Of a stretch of DNA of 64,000 bases, positions 26,896-35,960 are shown one piece after another (position 1 is the stretch's first letter; each line of letters opens with the position of its first letter). The DNA lies in NCBI GenBank assembly GCA_001796335.1, contig MGMF01000001.1:446324-510323 (forward strand). Reading direction: 5' to 3'. Position numbers and translations under genes: made by a program. The stretch is from Chloroflexi bacterium GWB2_49_20. GTDB taxonomy: Bacteria; Chloroflexota; Anaerolineae; Anaerolineales; Villigracilaceae. The notes beneath the pieces were generated by a model. The model worked only from the letters and a program-made list of their open reading frames with translations, was not told the origin of the DNA and made no database searches.

Positions 26896-27378
26896 TTAAG
26901 CCCAGTCCTTGATCTTTTCGTGGTTGACTTTATCGTACAAGGTCAGGATACCGTGGATGAGGGCTTCCGGGCGAGGTGGGCAACCAGCGATGTAAACATC
27001 CACCGGTACCACTTCGTCCACCCCGGCTACAACGGCATAATTATTGAAAACACCTCCGCAGGAGGCGCAGTCACCCATGGCAATGACCCACTTGGGTTCA
27101 GGCATTTGATCATACAGGCGGCGCAGAACGGGGGCCATTTTTCGGGAAACGCGCCCGGCCACGATCATAAGATCCGATTGGCGCGGGCTTGGGCGCATCA
27201 GTTCCATCCCAAAACGACTCATGTCATAATGGGCGCCTTCGGCAGCCATCATTTCAATGGCACAGCAGGCCAGCCCGAACAACATGGGCCACATGGCACG
27301 TGTGCGTGACCAGTTCATCACAGTTTCCAGGGTAGTGGTGACCACCCCCATGTTGGCCAGTTTTTGTTCTACTCCCAT
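26896..27378 (-). CDS. nuoB: NADH-quinone oxidoreductase subunit B (cluster N2)
   Basis: 160 residues. The tandem cysteines of cluster N2 are in [20 protein letters not shown], with the other ligands in [10 protein letters not shown] and [11 protein letters not shown]2 is the last cluster before quinone. A TTG-initiated extension to 27399 is possible, but the ATG at 27378 has GGAG seven bases upstream and gives the family length; it overlaps the end of nuoA by ten bases. Confidence 0.97.
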   Translation of the reverse strand: MGVEQKLANMGVVTTTLETVMNWSRTRAMWPMLFGLACCAIEMMAAEGAHYDMSRFGMELMRPSPRQSDLMIVAGRVSRKMAPVLRRLYDQMPEPKWVIAMGDCASCGGVFNNYAVVAGVDEVVPVDVYIAGCPPRPEALIHGILTLYDKVNHEKIKDWA

Positions 27379-27725
27379 TCCAACGCTCCTTTCTTCCAAG
27401 CGTAAAAATAACCTACCAGTAAGATGATGATGAAAATGAACATCTCAACCAAACCAAACCAGCCCAGTTGGCGAAAAACAATTGCCCAGGGCAGAAAGAA
27501 TACAACTTCGATGTCAAAAAGGATGAATAGAACGGCGATCAGGTAAAAGCGCACCGGCAGGCGGCGCGTCCCGGGGCCAATCGGGTCCATGCCCGATTCG
27601 TATGGCATGGCTTTGATTTCTGTCGAACTACGCGGACCAAAAAAATTACCCAGGCCAATTGCGATAAAACCGATTGCGGTCGCGACAATGATAAATAGAG
27701 CAATGGCAGCGTATTCAAGAAGCAT
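27369..27725 (-). CDS. nuoA: NADH-quinone oxidoreductase subunit A
   Basis: 118 residues with three membrane helices. The conserved loop between helices 1 and 2 reads [15 protein letters not shown] and helix 2 has [25 protein letters not shown] with the acidic residue near the quinone chamber. A frame extension to 27803 is unsupported; AAGGAGG four bases before the ATG at 27725 is a strong ribosome site. This is the first gene of the operon. Confidence 0.97.
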   Translation of the reverse strand: MLLEYAAIALFIIVATAIGFIAIGLGNFFGPRSSTEIKAMPYESGMDPIGPGTRRLPVRFYLIAVLFILFDIEVVFFLPWAIVFRQLGWFGLVEMFIFIIILLVGYFYAWKKGALEWE

Positions 27726-27766
27726 ATTGCCTCCTTGCAGGAGATGTTGGCAAGCACTAGCCGCAA

Positions 27767-27796
27767 AGTATATCACAAGAAAATTAAAAGCGTTAA
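27767..27796 (-). promoter_or_regulatory. Candidate promoter of the nuo operon
   Basis: On the minus strand TTAACG (27796-27791) and TATACT (27772-27767, preceded by TGA) are 18 bases apart, about 40 bases before nuoA. The match is moderate. msrQ ends 125 bases upstream on the same strand, so read-through from msrPQ is also possible. Confidence 0.4.
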
Positions 27797-27849
27797 TTTT
27801 CACTAATCCACAAACTAATTTTTTTATATCTCAAAGGCAGAGCAGATTG

Positions 27850-28494
27850 TTATTTAAAACGGAGCTGCAGCCTGTGCGTTTGAATGAATTTACGTATCGG
27901 CCCGACCCTCATTATAAGTAAAGTCAGCAGGATCAACCCGTAAATAAATGGGCGAATGATATCCCCCTGCAGGCGAAAAAGGTCACCTTTTTTTGACATG
28001 GCATAATGCAGTATCACCAACACAGCGCCCGGGTAAACCAGCCGATGCAGGCGTTTCCAATTCTTTCCCAGCCAACGTTTGGAGGCATCAAAGGAGGTCA
28101 GTGCCAGTGTCAGCAAGACCAGGAAAGAAATTGCACCAAGAATAATGAAACGCTTCTTCATAACCGCGTCCAGGATCAGGTGCCAGTTAAAACCATAATC
28201 CAGGAACATGAAAATAGACACGTGAATTACCGCAACCATGAACGCGTATAATCCCAGCGTGCGGCGGCGTTTCAAAACCTCCCGCCAGCCGAACAGACTG
28301 TGCAAGGGTGTGCATGCCAGGGATAGCATCAGCAGCGTCAGTGCAGTACGTCCGGTGCGCTGCTCCAGGTCCTGGATGGGATTGACGCTCAAACGGCTGC
28401 TGAAAAAATCAACGACCAGTAAAATAAGCGGCAGCCAGGCACCCAGGTGGATGGCGACCTGCAGAAGGGTGAGATTTTTTAAACGGGCTTTCAT
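27850..28494 (-). CDS. msrQ: MsrQ-like heme-binding membrane subunit (YedZ)
   Basis: 214 residues with five to six membrane helices of the ferric-reductase-like transmembrane type. Histidines for heme lie in CTPLHSLFG, VAVIHVSIF and LHRLVYPGAVLVILHY. MsrQ passes electrons from the quinone pool to the extracytoplasmic MsrP, which repairs methionine sulfoxide. The ATG overlaps the msrP stop by one base, the usual msrP-msrQ arrangement, so the pair is certain to be co-expressed. Confidence 0.9.
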   Translation of the reverse strand: MKARLKNLTLLQVAIHLGAWLPLILLVVDFFSSRLSVNPIQDLEQRTGRTALTLLMLSLACTPLHSLFGWREVLKRRRTLGLYAFMVAVIHVSIFMFLDYGFNWHLILDAVMKKRFIILGAISFLVLLTLALTSFDASKRWLGKNWKRLHRLVYPGAVLVILHYAMSKKGDLFRLQGDIIRPFIYGLILLTLLIMRVGPIRKFIQTHRLQLRFK

Positions 28495-29453
28495 TAATAA
28501 TTGGCTGCCAGGTCCATTCCGGTATACAGATCCGCCACCTGCCCGGCATACCCGTTGAACATCAAGGTCTCACGTCGGCTGAGTTCTCCAATGCGCCGCT
28601 CGGTGGACTGGGACCAGCGTGGATGATCCACCTGCGGGTTGACGTTGGCATAGAAACCATATTCGTTGGGGGCGATCGCTGACCACAGGGTGGCAGGCTG
28701 GTCTGCAGTTAATTCAATCTTGACGATGGTTTTAATGGACTTAAAACCATACTTCCAGGGTACCACCAGGCGGATTGGGGCACCATCCTGGGGCGGCAGG
28801 GCTTCACCATACAGACCCGTTGCCAGGATGACCAGGTCATTATAGGCTTCGTCCAGCCGCAGACCTTCCTGGTAAGGCCAGGGATAAAACGGCGAGTTTG
28901 CACCGGGCATTTGCTGGGTGTCCAACAAGGTTTCAAAGCGGACATATTTTGCATCCGATGTGGGTTCAACTATTTTCAGCAGGCTGGCAAGCGAAAAACC
29001 CTGCCAGGGAATGACCATCGACCAGGCTTCCACGCAGCGCAAACGGTAGATGCGCTCTTCCTGAGGAAACAGGCGGGTAAGGTCATCAAGCCCGAAAATG
29101 GCCGGTTTGTTGACCAGGCCGGTTACTTCCACCTGCCAGGGGGAGGTTTTAAAATCCCGGGAGAGCGTGGCCACCTCTTCCTTGCCGGTGCTGAATTCGT
29201 AAAAATTATTGTAATGGGTAATCTGGTCATACGAGTTGAGCGCATTTCCCAGTTCATCGGTCGCCTGGGAGACTGTCAGCCCTGCCGGGGTGGAATTGGC
29301 AGCCTGAATTGGTTTTTTGGGGGCACAGGCTGCCAACAGCGATCCGGCTGTAACAATACCCATGGCCTTCAAAAAATCACGGCGTGACAGGTAGAGATCC
29401 TTCGGTGTAATCTCGGAAGAATTAATGGGAACAGATTTAGTTGGGTCAGACAC
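28494..29453 (-). CDS. msrP: MsrP-like molybdoenzyme, methionine-sulfoxide reductase catalytic subunit (YedY)
   Basis: 319 residues. A twin-arginine signal (SRRDFLKAMG, about residues 24-33) is followed by a hydrophobic stretch ending LLAACAP, a lipobox, so the mature enzyme may be lipid-anchored on the outer face. The sulfite-oxidase-type molybdopterin domain is seen in RLRCVEAWSMVIPWQGFSL, with the Mo-binding cysteine, and in PWKYGFKSIK. It reduces methionine sulfoxide in exported proteins using electrons from MsrQ. The lipidation signal on a Tat substrate is the notable point. Confidence 0.9.
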   Translation of the reverse strand: MSDPTKSVPINSSEITPKDLYLSRRDFLKAMGIVTAGSLLAACAPKKPIQAANSTPAGLTVSQATDELGNALNSYDQITHYNNFYEFSTGKEEVATLSRDFKTSPWQVEVTGLVNKPAIFGLDDLTRLFPQEERIYRLRCVEAWSMVIPWQGFSLASLLKIVEPTSDAKYVRFETLLDTQQMPGANSPFYPWPYQEGLRLDEAYNDLVILATGLYGEALPPQDGAPIRLVVPWKYGFKSIKTIVKIELTADQPATLWSAIAPNEYGFYANVNPQVDHPRWSQSTERRIGELSRRETLMFNGYAGQVADLYTGMDLAANY

Positions 29454-29646
29454 AAGTCACCTCACAATTCGTTGGAAAATAATTTTGATAATAATGGCAT
29501 TATATGTCTTATTTTATCAAATCCATATAAGAACCTAATTAGAATCCCTGCTGACTCTTTGAGAAATAGCGTGGTGAGGCATATCTTCCCGTATTTCACA
29601 GTGATTCCCAATGAAACCCCCTGCCATCAAAGGCTATAATACCAGC

Positions 29647-31488
29647 ATGTTTAAACGCCTTCTTCGCTTGGCAACTTCCAACCGGCTCGCCCTGGCACTG
29701 ACAATCTTTTTTGGCTGGCTGGGCGGTTTGGCTGCCATCCTCCAGGCCTGGATACTCTCCCGTAGCATCGACGGGGTTTTTCTGGCGGGTCAGGGTCTGG
29801 CGGACGTAGCAGGTCTGCTCAAATTTATGCTGGGGATCATCTGCCTGCGCGCCCTGGCAACCTGGGCCAGTGAGCGCCTTGCCAGCAGCCTGGCCCTGCG
29901 CATCAAGTCTGACCTGCGCAACCGGCTGGTGCATCACCTGGCAGAACTCAATCCGGCCTTCACCCAGAACCAAAAAACCGGTGAATTGACAGCCACTGCC
30001 CTGGAAGGTGTGGAAGCCCTGGAGGCCTATTTCAGCCAGTACCTGCCGCAGCTGGCGCTGGCAACCTTTATTCCACTTTCGATCCTGCTGCTGGTTTTTC
30101 CACTCGACCCATTGACCGGGCTTGTCTTCCTTTTTACCGCACCCCTCATCCCTGTTTTTATGTGGCTGATCGGCAAAACAGCCGAAAGCGTGACCCAGCG
30201 CCAGTGGCACACACTCAGCCAGCTTTCGGCCTACCTGCTGGACGTGATCCAGGGCCTGACCACTCTCAAACTGCTCGGGCAATCCCTGCACCAGGCAGGG
30301 CGCATTCAAAAAGCCAGTGACCGCTACCGGGACGTGACCTTGAGCGTTCTGCGCATCACCTTTCTTTCGGCACTGACCCTGGAACTGCTGTCCACATTAA
30401 GCACGGCCATCGTGGCGGTGGAGATCGGGCTCAGGCTGCTGTATGCCCGCATGAGTTTTCAACAGGCGCTTTTCATCCTGGTGCTGGCGCCGGATTTTTA
30501 CCTGCCCCTGCGCCTGTTGGGGCTGCGCTTTCATGCCGGTATGTCCGGCACCAGCGCGGCACGACGCATCTTTGAGATTTTGGATACCCCCCTGCCCAAT
30601 AGCCTTTGTCATTGCGAGGAGCATCTTCCCAGCAACGACATCGTACCTGTAGGGCAAGCAATCCCATTGCCGGGAGGAGATTGCCACGAGCCGAGGAAAA
30701 CATCTGGCTCTCGCACATCGTCCCTGCCACAAATCCCTTTAGGGCAAGGGAATGACAAAACCGGCATCCGCTTTGAGCATGTCTGGCACACCTACGCCTC
30801 GCGCAGCCTGCCAGCAATAAGTGACGTCTCCCTCGATATACCCAACGGGCAGGTGACCGCCCTGGTGGGTTTCAGCGGCGCTGGAAAAAGCACGCTGGCA
30901 GCCATGCTGCTCCGTTTTGTTGAACCAGATCAGGGGGAGATCCGTGTGGATGGTCAGCTTCTGGGAAGCATCTGTCCGGATGAATGGCGTCAACATTTGA
31001 GCTGGGTGCCACAGATGCCCAGTCTGTTCAACGGCAGTCTGGCTGAGAACTTGCGGCTTGCAAAACCACATGCCTCTGATGCTGAGATCGAAGACGCCTG
31101 CCAGCGCGCCGACCTGCTGGATTTCATCCGGACTCTTCCGTTGGGCTTGGCCACTCCCATTGGTGAACGCGGCACACGCCTGAGCGGAGGCCAGGCTCAG
31201 CGCCTGGCATTGGCACGTGCCTATTTAAGGGACGCACCCCTGTTGATCCTGGATGAACCCACCTCCAGCCTCGACCCGTTGCAGGAGAGACGCCTGCTGC
31301 ACAGCCTTCACGACCTGATGAACGGACGGACCACCCTGCTGATCGCCCACCGTCTCAACACTGTCCGGCAGGCCAGCGGGATCATTGTGCTTGATTCCGG
31401 GCGGGTGGCAGAAACCGGTACACATGCCAGCCTGCTGAAGTCCGGGGGTATCTACGCCAGCCTGGTACAGGCCGGGGCACTGACATGA
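29647..31488 (+). CDS. cydD: ABC exporter subunit CydD (thiol exporter)
   Basis: About 613 residues: six-helix exporter domain, then an ATPase domain with Walker A GFSGAGKSTLAAM, signature LSGGQAQRLALARAY and Walker B LLILDEPTSSLD. CydDC exports cysteine/glutathione to the periplasmic side and is needed for cytochrome bd and c-type cytochrome assembly, which suits the cytochromes further along. Between the two domains lies an in-frame foreign-looking insert of about 50 residues (see 30607-30757). A TATAAT box ends six bases before the ATG at 29647, so the transcript seems leaderless; an ATG at 29611 lies upstream of that box. Confidence 0.88.
   Translation: MFKRLLRLATSNRLALALTIFFGWLGGLAAILQAWILSRSIDGVFLAGQGLADVAGLLKFMLGIICLRALATWASERLASSLALRIKSDLRNRLVHHLAELNPAFTQNQKTGELTATALEGVEALEAYFSQYLPQLALATFIPLSILLLVFPLDPLTGLVFLFTAPLIPVFMWLIGKTAESVTQRQWHTLSQLSAYLLDVIQGLTTLKLLGQSLHQAGRIQKASDRYRDVTLSVLRITFLSALTLELLSTLSTAIVAVEIGLRLLYARMSFQQALFILVLAPDFYLPLRLLGLRFHAGMSGTSAARRIFEILDTPLPNSLCHCEEHLPSNDIVPVGQAIPLPGGDCHEPRKTSGSRTSSLPQIPLGQGNDKTGIRFEHVWHTYASRSLPAISDVSLDIPNGQVTALVGFSGAGKSTLAAMLLRFVEPDQGEIRVDGQLLGSICPDEWRQHLSWVPQMPSLFNGSLAENLRLAKPHASDAEIEDACQRADLLDFIRTLPLGLATPIGERGTRLSGGQAQRLALARAYLRDAPLLILDEPTSSLDPLQERRLLHSLHDLMNGRTTLLIAHRLNTVRQASGIIVLDSGRVAETGTHASLLKSGGIYASLVQAGALT
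30607..30757 (+). repeat. Interspersed repeat captured in-frame inside cydD
   Basis: About 151 bp bounded by TGTCATTGCGAG and AATGACA, with an internal GCAATCCC...GGAGATTGCC dyad. This pattern matches the short dispersed repeats of the CATTGCGAGG...CTCGCAATG type common in intergenic DNA of Chloroflexota and some other phyla. Here it is read through without a stop, adding a proline/serine-rich linker. Confidence 0.65.
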
Positions 31489-33233
31489 AGACCATGTCCC
31501 GTCTGCTGCACTTTATCCTACCAGTCTGGCGCTGGCTTCTGCTGGCAGTCGGATTGGGTGCATTGACCATCGCATCCAGCATCGCCCTGCTGGCTACGTC
31601 TGCCTATCTGATCTCAGCCGCAGCCTTGCACCCATCCATTGCTGAATTGCAGGTGGCCATCGTTGGCGTGCGTTTCTTTGGTCTGTCACGCGGTGTTTTC
31701 CGCTATCTCGAACGCCTGACCTCCCACGAAACCACTTTCCGCCTGTTGGGACGCCTGCGCGTCTGGTTTTATGGTGTGCTCGAACCGCTGGCTCCCGCAC
31801 GCCTGGGTGGAGAGCGCTCTGGAGATTTGCTCAGCCGTTTTTTGGCAGACATCGAAACATTGGAGAATTTTTATGTGCGTGTACTGGCTCCCCCGCTGGT
31901 AGCCCTCGTCATTCTGGCAGGAACCGGCCTGTTCATGGCTGGATTCGATGTACGCCTGTCTGCACTGCTGCTGGCCACCCTGCTGCTGGTGGGGGTGGGA
32001 TTGACCTGGTTGAGCCTGGTGCTGGGACGCAAGCCAGGTCAGGTATTGGTGGAAGCCAAAGCCAGCCTGCAGGCTGACCTGGTGGACGGGCTGCAAGGCT
32101 TGCCCGACCTGCTGGTATATGACGGGTTGCCGGCCTATTTTGGGCGCCTGGATGCCAGTCAGACTGGCTTGCTGCAAGCCCAGCACAGGATGGCAGCCAT
32201 CAGCGCGCTGCAAAGTGCTTTGAATCAACTGCTGACCGGTCTGGGAACATGGTTGGTGCTGGTGTTGGGCATCCTGCTGGTGAGTACCGGGCAATTGCCG
32301 GGCATCTACCTGGCCGTGATCGTCCTGGCAGCCATGGCCAGCTTCGAGGCGGTGCAGGGATTGCCCCTGGCAGCGCAATACCTGGAAAGCAACCTGCAGG
32401 CCGCCAGGCGCTTGTTTGCGATGGCTGATACTCCCCCGGCTGTCCTGGATATTGCCGGAAGCCAGGTTAAAATTGGTTCAGCCGATCTCACAGTAGAGGA
32501 TCTGGGTTTCACATATCCGGGGACTTCCAGCGATCCCCCAACCCTGTCTGACATCCATTTTGAGCTTCCGGTCGGAAAACACATCGCCATCCTGGGGGTA
32601 AGCGGCAGCGGGAAAAGCACGCTATTCCAAGTGCTGCTCCGCTTCTGGGAAATGGATGCGGGTGAGATCACACTCGCAGGCCTGGATGTCCACCAATTTA
32701 CCCAGGAAAGCGTGCGCCAGTGTTTCAGCGTCCTGCCGCAGAACATCTACCTGTTCAACACCAGCCTGCGCGAGAACCTGCTGGTGGCGGACCCGGCTGC
32801 CAATCCGGGGCAGATCGGGCAGGCACTTTCCACAGCCTGCCTGGATGAATTTGTAGCCTCCCTGCCGCAAGGTTTGGAAACCCTGGTCGGTGAGCGCGGC
32901 CTGCAACTGAGCGGAGGCGAACGCCAACGGCTGGGGCTGGCGCGCCTGCTGCTCAAACATTCACCCATTTACCTGTTGGATGAACCCACCGCACAGATGG
33001 ATACCCTCCTGGAAGCCCGCATCATCCGCAATCTTCAGACCGCCTTGCAGGGGCACAGCCTTCTGTGGATCACCCAGCGACTGGTCGGATTGGAATGGAT
33101 GGATGAGATCCTGGTCATGCAAGCCGGGCGCATCAGCCAGCGCGGCACGCATGCCGAATTGATAGGAGTGGATGGGTTGTACAAGCAGATGTGGTTAGCG
33201 CATAATGATCTTTTTGCATTGCAAGATTCTTAA
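31485..33233 (+). CDS. cydC: ABC exporter subunit CydC (thiol exporter)
   Basis: 582 residues. Exporter membrane domain with SLRGVFRYLERLTSHETTFRLL-like sequence (seen as GLSRGVFRYLERLTSHE), then the ATPase with Walker A GVSGSGKSTLFQVLL, signature LSGGERQRLGLARLL and Walker B IYLLDEPTAQMD. It pairs with CydD as a heterodimeric exporter of reduced thiols. The ATG overlaps the cydD stop (ATGA). No cydAB genes are adjacent. The end of the gene contains the promoter of the tRNA-Pro gene. Confidence 0.92.
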   Translation: MKTMSRLLHFILPVWRWLLLAVGLGALTIASSIALLATSAYLISAAALHPSIAELQVAIVGVRFFGLSRGVFRYLERLTSHETTFRLLGRLRVWFYGVLEPLAPARLGGERSGDLLSRFLADIETLENFYVRVLAPPLVALVILAGTGLFMAGFDVRLSALLLATLLLVGVGLTWLSLVLGRKPGQVLVEAKASLQADLVDGLQGLPDLLVYDGLPAYFGRLDASQTGLLQAQHRMAAISALQSALNQLLTGLGTWLVLVLGILLVSTGQLPGIYLAVIVLAAMASFEAVQGLPLAAQYLESNLQAARRLFAMADTPPAVLDIAGSQVKIGSADLTVEDLGFTYPGTSSDPPTLSDIHFELPVGKHIAILGVSGSGKSTLFQVLLRFWEMDAGEITLAGLDVHQFTQESVRQCFSVLPQNIYLFNTSLRENLLVADPAANPGQIGQALSTACLDEFVASLPQGLETLVGERGLQLSGGERQRLGLARLLLKHSPIYLLDEPTAQMDTLLEARIIRNLQTALQGHSLLWITQRLVGLEWMDEILVMQAGRISQRGTHAELIGVDGLYKQMWLAHNDLFALQDS

Positions 33234-33247
33234 TACGCGGCTATAAT
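33219..33247 (+). promoter_or_regulatory. Promoter for tRNA-Pro inside the end of cydC
   Basis: TTGCAA (33219-33224) and TATAAT (33242-33247) with a 17-base spacer, ending 12 bases before the tRNA. The -35 box lies in the last codons of cydC. Confidence 0.6.
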
Positions 33248-33259
33248 ACCCCCCTGCCG

Positions 33260-33334
33260 CGGGGCGTGGCGCAGTCCGGCTAGCGCGCTTGCATGGGGTG
33301 CAAGAGGTCCCGGGTTCGAATCCCGGCGCCCCGA
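33260..33334 (+). tRNA. tRNA-Pro (anticodon GGG)
   Basis: A complete cloverleaf: acceptor CGGGGCG with CGCCCCG and discriminator A, anticodon stem CTTGC/GCAAG around loop ATGGGGT (anticodon GGG, decoding CCC and CCU), and T arm CCGGG-TTCGAAT-CCCGG. The C1-G72 pair is the known identity feature of bacterial tRNA-Pro. The CCA end is not encoded. A terminator follows after five bases. Confidence 0.96.
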
Positions 33335-33339
33335 CTTGA

Positions 33340-33362
33340 GACTCTCGCAAGAGAGTCTTTTT
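33340..33362 (+). terminator. Intrinsic terminator after tRNA-Pro
   Basis: Seven-base stem GACTCTC / GAGAGTC with a GCAA loop followed by five Ts. Textbook form, directly after the tRNA. Confidence 0.9.
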
Positions 33363-33516
33363 CTGTCCCGGGTTCCCCCATGCGGGGATAATATCGCGAG
33401 GATTTGGGTGATCCGAAGGATATCAGGCTTGCGATGGTGGATTGAACCGAGAGGAGACAGACTAGTCTCTGGATGTTCCACCACCGCAGGGCTTTCCATT
33501 TGGAAATAATATTACA

Positions 33517-34272
33517 TCAAACTTCATTCCTTTGGTATCCCATCAATAAGGTAGATATACATGTTGAGGATGAAATCGAATAACGAGGAATGCAATATCG
33601 ATTCCACTCATTCGAATACTCGGCTCGCAGTGCCCCAATATAATTAGCTTTGTCCAGAGCATGGTTGATTCCTTCATGTTCATCAAATTTCCAACCTGCA
33701 CCACCCGGTAAGCAAAAGAAAATAGGTTCTGGTATTGATAGATTTAGAACCAGAGTTTTTTTGCTTTCTTGGATTTGACGTTGAACTTCTTTTATGTCTT
33801 CCCCATAACTATCAAATGGAACATGATTGATTGAGTGCGGAAGGATTTCTATTAATGGTTCACCAAGTTCATTCTTAGCCTTAGAAATATCCCGAATCTC
33901 ACTCCATGTCATTATTAGGTTTGTGGAATGCTCGTTATTTTCCCAATTATCTAACTTGCGAGGGTTTCCAGGATTCGAAATAAAGCCTGTAGGAACACAG
34001 ATTGTCGCCTTGAAATCATATTCGTCCTTCAAAATTGAATAAGAGCTTATATAAAAATCAAGGAGGGCATCATCAAATGTGAGCACGATTTTTGGTAGTA
34101 AATCTTTCGAATGATATAACTCGTGATATATCTTCCATGTCGGTTGAATAAAATATTCCTTTATTTCATACAGGTGAACGGGTAAAAATTTTCCCCTTAG
34201 CCAATCAAGGTGTTTACGTAAAATATCCCCATCTATTTTGTGATACATCAAGATCGGTAAGGGCGGAGGCAT
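33517..34272 (-). CDS. Polysaccharide deacetylase family (CE4-like) protein
   Basis: 251 residues. It begins PILMYHKIDG, the usual opening of short CE4 deacetylases, has the metal/catalytic aspartates in LTFDDALLDF and a histidine motif in LPHSINHVPF, with a later LPGGAGWKF segment. The family removes acetyl groups from chitooligosaccharide, peptidoglycan or exopolysaccharide. No signal peptide is seen, so it may act inside the cell. It is AT-rich relative to the cydDC genes and lies just past the tRNA-Pro gene, in a patch that looks acquired. Confidence 0.75.
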   Translation of the reverse strand: MPPPLPILMYHKIDGDILRKHLDWLRGKFLPVHLYEIKEYFIQPTWKIYHELYHSKDLLPKIVLTFDDALLDFYISSYSILKDEYDFKATICVPTGFISNPGNPRKLDNWENNEHSTNLIMTWSEIRDISKAKNELGEPLIEILPHSINHVPFDSYGEDIKEVQRQIQESKKTLVLNLSIPEPIFFCLPGGAGWKFDEHEGINHALDKANYIGALRAEYSNEWNRYCIPRYSISSSTCISTLLMGYQRNEV

Positions 34273-34315
34273 AATACCACCTAGAATAGAGCATCGAGAG
34301 AATTTATATTAGCGC

Positions 34316-34603
34316 TCAACTGCCACTAATCCCACCTGCCACCCCTTCGAACCGCTGGCGCTTGAGCATCTCATTGACCTTTGGCTCGGTTAGCTTTTTA
34401 TATTTATCCAGGTTGGTATGGACAAATTCCAGCAACATTTTGTCGAGTACCTGGTTAAATTTGTAGACTTTGGCGTCGTGGAGATTGTCAGATAGAAGTG
34501 CGTCACCCAAACCTTCATCCGCTTCAAGCCGGGCGTGGATGTGCAGGATATCGTCTGCTACCTGCCAGATGAAGTTCGCTTTTTCTTGAAAGTTATTTGA
34601 CAT
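34316..34603 (-). pseudogene. Relic of a type I restriction-modification locus (HsdM start joined to HsdR-like end)
   Basis: 95 residues. The first about 18 (NNFQEKANFIWQVADDIL) match the conserved start of HsdM methyltransferase subunits. The rest, LDKMLLEFVHTNLDKYKKL then EPKVNEMLKRQRFEG, resembles the C-terminal region of HsdR or related type I subunits. No methyltransferase motifs (NPPY) or helicase motifs remain. The simplest reading is a large internal deletion that joined the two ends of an hsd operon. Whether the short protein is still made is unknown. The assignment rests on recall of family sequences, not on an alignment. Confidence 0.5.
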
Positions 34604-34738
34604 AGAAAACCCCGATTCTGAAATAGTATCAAGTTAAATTATAGCCTTTATTCCGTAAATCTACGCAATCACCTATTCAAGTGCGGGTAATCTGGTAAAT
34701 ATTATTTAAGCATTAATGTTTGAAATAGTAAGGAAATA

Positions 34739-35392
34739 TTAATCCGAGGTCTTATTAAATTTTTGCTTTGCAGAATTTGTCTTATCTTCTGGTTTTGGTG
34801 GATAGACAGAGAACCAATCGATACTTCTTGTAATTATATTTTGCCAGATACCAATCATTATCGCAATGACTCCTATAAAAATAGTAAAACAAGTGTGCTC
34901 AAAAAAGAAAGTTCCAGCCCCGGCATTTTTTATAGAAAATAATACTGCGAGTTCCCCAAAAGTATACATGAGCAAGATAGACGATGCTCGAAACCCAACA
35001 TGTTTTCTAACGGATTTCATTTCATTTGAAATCATATTTGACTCAACAATAAATCGCCCCAATGATTTCACATAACTTCTAGTATCAAGAATTGGATTGT
35101 TTCTTGCAGGGCCATCAAAATTAAACAAATACAGGATATAGTCTATTAATTGATGGATGCCGAATCTATTAAATACAAACCATGTGTTTCCGATAACAAC
35201 TGTAACTATTCCAAGAGCAAGGAAATGCCAGGGATTGTCAAGTTTAATCTCTTTCCAAATATCAATACTGGGATAGGCAAGGTACGCAGCACCAACAATG
35301 AGAACACCTGGGAAAAAATACCTAAAGATGCTCCCAAGGTTTTCTCCAACATCACGGAGTAACCCGCTAATGCTATCACCAGTATTACTCAT
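34739..35392 (-). CDS. Hypothetical membrane protein with about four helices
   Basis: 217 residues, not recognised. Hydrophobic segments are seen near residues 24-42 (YFFPGVLIVGAAYLAYP), 57-75 (FLALGIVTVVIGNTWFVF), 137-155 (SSILLMYTFGELAVLF) and 167-190 (CFTIFIGVIAIMIGIWQNII). The stretch between the second and third is charged and probably cytoplasmic, and the C-terminus is lysine-rich. Codon use is AT-rich like its neighbours in this patch. No operon partner is evident; the next gene downstream is the restriction relic, 135 bases away. Confidence 0.55.
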   Translation of the reverse strand: MSNTGDSISGLLRDVGENLGSIFRYFFPGVLIVGAAYLAYPSIDIWKEIKLDNPWHFLALGIVTVVIGNTWFVFNRFGIHQLIDYILYLFNFDGPARNNPILDTRSYVKSLGRFIVESNMISNEMKSVRKHVGFRASSILLMYTFGELAVLFSIKNAGAGTFFFEHTCFTIFIGVIAIMIGIWQNIITRSIDWFSVYPPKPEDKTNSAKQKFNKTSD

Positions 35393-35960
35393 TAATCTCC
35401 TCCTTTGACTTGTTCCTTAAAATGAATTATAGCTTTTATTTCGTAAAACCGCACAAGTACCTGATTTACAAATTGCCTCTTGATTTATTAGATCGTTTGT
35501 TCTACAATATGGCTTGGTATGATGGATTGGTCGTCCATCATTGTTGAGGTGGTTGTTTCACCTGTACTTTAATAATTTAAAACGCAGGCAGGCATGCTCA
35601 ATTCCTCCCCCGTTTAAATCATCTCCCCCAAATTTTATTATATTTGGGGGAAGCCCAGGTGCCGCCGAAGGTCCCCGTCAGGGGGCAGGCGGAGGGGGTC
35701 ATTCGTTCCTCTTCGTTCCTCCCGATCGCAAATCCCGATGGTTTACGGGAAGTCCCACGACCGCAGGGAGTCCCATCTTTTTGGAATGCTTTTCGGGGGA
35801 GCAGTCCCCGACGATCCCACGCTCATTTTGTGGGGCTTGTGACTATCGCGAAGCGTCCCGCTAGCGGGGTCACCAATCCCTGCGTAAACACACTGGTTGA
35901 TCGTGCATGAGGCGCTGGGGCTCGAATGAGGGGGTTCGTTTCTTCCCCGTTTCAGCTCAT
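35393..35960. other. Non-coding stretch with short inverted repeats
   Basis: About 570 bases with no credible gene. It has C- and G-rich runs (around 35626-35700), a GTGAC...GTCAC dyad enclosing CCCGCTAGCGGG near 35840-35872, and repetitive CTTCGTTCCTC-like sequence. Two open frames (35541-35864 and 35644-35910) have no family resemblance, overlap each other and lack ribosome sites. It looks like decayed or repeat-derived DNA closing the AT-rich patch. Confidence 0.5.

Noticed and set aside
31686..32378. 230-codon glutamine-rich frame antisense to cydC
   Set aside because: Glutamine/histidine-rich composition is what the reverse of leucine-rich membrane sequence gives; no motif.
35541..35910. 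Two overlapping frames in the decayed stretch
   Set aside because: No ribosome site, no family features, and inverted repeats run through them.
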